A stretch of 64,000 bases of DNA, from NCBI GenBank assembly GCA_037951165.1, contig JBBDHG010000028.1, positions 1,883,501 through 1,947,500 on the forward strand, written 5' to 3'. The position numbers and the translations under genes were made by a program. Position 1 is the first letter of the stretch. Each line of letters begins with the position of its first letter. The notes beneath the pieces were generated by a model that saw nothing but the letters and a program-made list of their open reading frames with translations, ran no database searches and was not told where the DNA came from. This DNA comes from Lophius americanus. Taxonomy: Eukaryota > Chordata > Actinopteri > Lophiiformes > Lophiidae. Positions 14,501 through 20,500 of this stretch are shown piece after piece.

Positions 14501-17500
14501 ATAATACTGCAATTTCCAGTAAAAGTTTAAGCAATTTGTAATCCAAAGTAAAAAAGCATGCAAAATGACTGATAGTTTAATGCTTATGGAGAGAAAAAAA
14601 AATCTAAAATTTAGTATCACTTTCAGCGGAAGAACCATGCTATTTGAAAAATAAGGTATCATAGTTAATTAAATGACAATTAAGTAATTGAGTGGCAAGT
14701 ACATTGTCCTCTCCATTTCACGCAAACACACACATATTCAAAGGGTAAAAGAATTTGATCGACACATTGTATTCACCAACCACATTAAATCTCATCTGCA
14801 TACACACACACTCAAACTGACCAGTTCTGCTACGTCTGAAGGAGTGACAGCTGAGTCTGGTCCCTCTGTGGTGGTCTGGGATGAGTCGCTTTGAGGAAGT
14901 GAACGATCAATGGTGCTTAGAAGATTTGAATTTTCTCCTAAGGGCCCTCCCTCCGGTGTGGCATTCTCGGGAGTGTTGTAGTCAGCCGTCTCTGGAGTAA
15001 CGTTGGCCCCGCCGCTGGAGCTCTGACTCAGCATGTCCTCCTCATTGTCGTTGGGTGAATCGGGAGTGTCTGATGCAGATGTAACACCTCCACCGCCACC
15101 CTGTTCTGAAGAGGCACTGAGGTCCACAGAGTCGCCGGGCTGCAGAGTATGCTGGGAGGAGCGAGGTTGCTCAGTGATAATATCCACCTGCGCTGCAGAG
15201 GAGCCCTCTGAACCAACCACCGACGCTGGAGGAAAACATTTTTATTGCTGCGTTAGACATTGCCGTCCATCTGAATGTAAACTCATAAGAGTGCAACAGT
15301 TGTCAGTTAAACTGTTCTTCCAGGTGGAAGCAGCTCACCTGTGAAGGAACCAGTGGGGACATCTGTTCTCTCAGAATCATCCTCCAACCCATCTTCCTCC
15401 CCAGAGAGCATTTTACCTGGAAAAATATAGTTTTGCTCATATCAACTTCAGGACTAGGCAAAGAAAAATAGTGAAAACTTAAAAGTGGGGGTGTAGTTTA
15501 GTAATTCTCCTTCAGCTAACTGAATTGATGAAATTAAGGCTCCACTTTAGAATCTCTATTGCATTCTAAATCTAAGGTTAGACGTCACAAAGTTCACTAA
15601 GGAGGGTACGGTTCAAAAAAACATGGCAGTTTGCAGAGGTTTAAAAGCCAGAAGTATTCAAGTAGCCTGAAAAAAGTTGTAAGTGCTCATCAACTGAGAT
15701 GTCACGATACATTGCAATACTCCACGTAATATCGCAATTCAAAAATTAACTGCAACACCCGACCCTAATAAATACACTAGTCACCTCGCTGTTTCCTGAG
15801 AAGGAGTGGACTGCACGAAGACCCCCTCCCAGCTGTAAACGGTAGGAAACAGGAAGCATAGACAGGAGGCAAGGAAGAGAAAAGCAGCAAAAGCTCAGAA
15901 AGACTTATTGAAGAAGAATCATTAAATGCAGGTTACATAGAATGAATTAGGAGGCAAAGAAAAGGGCTACAAACGCAGACCAAAGTAGAAAGTAGAAAAC
16001 CGCAGCAACAACAGTTTGTTCAGCTAACCTGATCAGGCAACATTGTTTACGAAGAGTTAATGAGTTAAAAGCTACAAGAAGTACACATCGCAGACAAACC
16101 AAGTTCCAGGCAACTACGAAAAACTGTTAAGCCAGCATTAAAATGCACAAAAGGTTTAACAGGCTTTATGAGCACAGTCTGACTGATTGATGTGCTTACC
16201 TATGAACTCCAGGATGCTGCCAGAGCGCGCACGACTTTCCGTGTCCTGCCGAAACACAGTGGCGTGTTGAATACTTCCAGTAGTAATGAGTATGTTCAAA
16301 AGCTCTGGCGGGGGAGTCCTGAACGTCTGCTGTAGGAGCTCGAGCGCTGCTGTGACCACATTGTGATCCCAGTGCTGCGTGTAGTGGAGGGTCAGCTCGT
16401 ACACCTTCAGATATACAGTAAGACATTTAGCAAAGGAAAAAACAATACAAACAACAAAAATACATAACCACCCCCTTCTCTCTACCTGCAGCAGTTGTTC
16501 AGGTGTTGGCTGCACGTCAGCCTCCTTCCTCGTGACTCCAAAGCTTCCTTTCAGGCTGGTCGTGCTGACTTGCTGTTGCAGCAGAGGCATCAGGTAGCGG
16601 AGCGTTAACAAAACCCCCAGAATTAAGTGGGTTGGGTGCTCCTCATCCACTGGAACCAACAGACCTGGAAGCAAAAGTTACTTTTTCCAGGGCACCACAC
16701 ACTAGTTCACAAACATTAGCTTGAATAAGTCTAATTATTAAGTTATATTAGAAAACTAAGAAGGTCCATATAATGTGTATTGTTTGTATGCAGGCCTTTG
16801 CGTGTGTCCTACCCAGGAGCACATTAAGGAGCCAGGTGTAGAAGTAGCTGGCACGTCTTGAGTGTTGGCAAACACTGACGGCTGAGCTGGCTGCTGTCCG
16901 TCTGATGGTGGGGGAGCTGGACTTAAGGTTGGCTACGAATGATTTCAGCATCACCTGAGACAAAAATTATTGAACTACAATGAAAGCAAGCATTCATGAT
17001 TAACAGATATACATATATCATCACATATATTGTATACCATATTAATGGTATCCAATGCAGAGCTTTAACAGAGCTGGAAAGGAGGAAAACCTCAAAAATG
17101 TTATATTTGGTGGGGTGGGGGAATAAAGACCTTTAAAAGCTAGTTTCCAAAGAAAAGCCAGATTCCAAAGATGAAATACAAAAAGCACCATTATTCGGAT
17201 GGGAAGAAAAATAAATGTATTAAAATTTCAAATTTATTTACTCAACATACTTTACAGTTTTTTGTAACTATTTTTGGTGAATACCTTGATCTCGCCATCA
17301 TTAGAAAAGTGTCCCAATGCAGCCATGATCTTGGGCATTGCAGCAGCAAGTGTCTCCTGCACAGACTCCTCCTGCCGTTTGGTGATTCTGGCAAGGCATG
17401 GCAGCAGGTTGACCAAGTAGGGTCTAGACGATTAGACATGGAGAGATAGATTAGCATAAAGACAATGATGGGATAGTGGTAAAAAGCTTTTAAAACAGAG

Positions 17501-20500
17501 TTTACAGTGATTGACCAGTCTTATCAATTCTTGTTAGAATCACCTCCATATTCATCTTTTTAAAACAGCTGGATGAAAAGAGAGCTGTATTTCAATACCC
17601 ATTTACATTCCATTTTCTTTTTTTAATGTTTGATTGGGCTCATCACTGACATCACCTGGTTGCTCTCAATCTGCTTTGAATAGAGAAAGTAATTGTCTTT
17701 TAGCATTTCTGTCCAGGGGATTAAGTTTTCCATGAGTATGTATTGGTGTGAATATCATGGATCCTTTATTCCCAAAGCCAGCTGCCAAAGCGCTGTGGGC
17801 ACAATTTGGACTTCACCAGATGATAAATTTGCTGATTGTTGACAGGGCAGGCCACCGCCATTATGTCCTTCCAGGTGTTTGGCTGTAACTGAAAAAGTCT
17901 AAATATAAATCTGAAAGTGTGTTCCCAATCAGGACATATTTGTGCTGTTACAGCGTGATTAAATATCTACTATAATGGGGGGATAAAAAAAAGAGAGAAA
18001 GAAAATTAAAATCATTAATCATCAGCTAAAATGTTGTGAACATGACAGCCCTTCATATTGTATATTATTTAATAATTCCAAAAAAAAAAAACAGTTTAAT
18101 TTTTTTAAGGAGTCAATATTTAAATTTAGAAGTTCAACTGATTCAGGTTAATGATGTATTCTCGAAATTTGATTTAATCTCCTCCTGGTATGATATCCCC
18201 TCTGAGATTTAAATATTGCTGTTAGGTGAAAAGCCATTGTCAGGGATTTGTGTGTGTATACCTGCATTTCTGTGGTCTGATGAGGTGGGCAAGCTCAGCA
18301 AACCTCCAGAGAGCTGCCCTTAAACTCCGAGATGCACCATTCTAGAGATGCAGAAATAGTCACTAGCATCACCAAACACACTGATATCACCTTTCAGATT
18401 TAGCAGCACATTACACCTTTTCATTTTTACATCTATGTGGACTCAATGTCAAACATTGTCCTATAATCATCAGACAGTCACATCCAAAATTAATTAAATA
18501 CAAATATTTATCAAATTACCTTTTTAATTTCTTTGTATAGCTCCAGCTGTAGTCTAGGCAGGTTGGAGTCCATCAACGCCTGAAGAAAATTATCGAAAAT
18601 GATTATCCATGACCGCTTCAAGAATAAAAACTTATTTAACATTTAACATAATGGTCAGATGATTACTTTGATAAAGAAACTCATTTAATGTATTTAAATT
18701 GACTGAAAAGGTGAGAATACATATGGTTATATCAGGTACTACCAAATATGATGCTGCTTATTCTGTACAAGTTGGAAGTAGGTACTAACTGAAAATTAAT
18801 TCTAATAAATAATTTTATTCAAAAAATGTATGAATGAAGAGCGAAACGGAAAGGAGCCTTTCTTGAGGAACACAAGATCTTGCTCACTTTGATAATTTTG
18901 TTGAGGCACTCATCGGCGACCATCCGGACATCTGATTCGCTGTCATCACTGCAGAGCAGGAACATCTCCATGGCGATGCCGAGCAGTTTCTGAAACTCTG
19001 GAGACGTTCTGCTCCCAGGACCATAGAGTAAAGAAAATGTCATTACGCAAGTAAATACTTTACACGCATTGTTTACGTCATTAACACTATTTTGAGCTGT
19101 AGCCAGATGTTTTATTCGTGAAAAGCTTCTCTGAGGCTATTTAGAACTAATTTTGTTCTGGCCTTTTCCTCCTCCCGCTAACACCCTCACTCAACCTGCA
19201 TATATAATTAAAAGGCATATGTAAATAAGATGAGACTTGAATAATAAACAAATTTTTATGATTGACAGCAAAAAGGTGGCCCCTTTGATTCAAACCAGGC
19301 AATAACACAAATTGTAAAGGATCGGATGCTTAGTATGCAAGACCAATCTCTTCTTATTTGTGATAGGGAAAATTAGATCATCCACCTTTGGTAATTATAC
19401 CATAGTCTTTATTATCTTCTGGTGAGCAATATCAAAAAGTAATGTACTTCTTTTTGAAAGACAACACTGTGAAATAATTATCTACATTATCTGCATCACT
19501 CAAGATGAGCAGGTAATTATCTGTAATAAGTATTAACAGAAGAAAATCTATATCATGCTTATAAGGATTTGTAACGACCACAAGCCCTCTCACTGTAACC
19601 CACCTAGGTAATGGTTATCACATTCTCTCTATAATGTAAATCATAGATGCCTACCTCAGAGACTGAGCCACAATGTTTTCACATATTGTCAGACAGTGGG
19701 TGACCCTATCCTTCTTTGTTGAGGCCTGTTCCTTTTTCCTGCAAAAGAGGAAAAATGGGAAGAAGAGTGGAAGGGACAGAAGACAAAAGCATTGAAGGAC
19801 AAGGGAAGACGGAGAGAGAGAACAAGTTCAGAAAGAGTTCCGGTTCAGAGGCGAGGGATGCACCTCCATGAAATCCAACTTCAGGACATAATTCTTAAAC
19901 TAAACAGTAACCTGATTATATCTCTATTTCTATTAGCAAAACAACACACCACAAATATCACTGAAAAGTCAGGAGATCCCCTCCGGGACATGAAAACAAT
20001 CAGCATACATTTAAACTCGAGTCAAATCTTACTTTATCATACTTGACGGAGTAAAATGTGACTTGCCAATTGAGAGGAAAATCACAAGACCATAATTTGA
20101 GATAAATTTTCTCTGCAACAAATCAAAGAATTTATCAAAGCAGTCACAGGGTAGAATAACCCCTGCTTCGTTCTAGACAACAGAATGAAATGTGGGTGAA
20201 ATAGCTATGGCAGACTGTATACAGCAGTCATGCTATTAATGATACCATTTACAAAACATAAATTATCGCCTTTACAAAATGCATAACCATCATATGATAC
20301 ACAACTGAAAGATCAATAATCGCTGGGCAACAAATTCTAGGTAAATTAATGTTATGGCATGAGCAGTTAAGTAGCTCTTCAGACTATGGATACTTCAAAA
20401 AATGCTGATACTCTTGAATGAAGCTTTTTAAACACTATCATGCAAAAATAAAAGTACAAGTTATTAAAATGGTAGATTCCACAGTGCTGACCAAAGCCTG

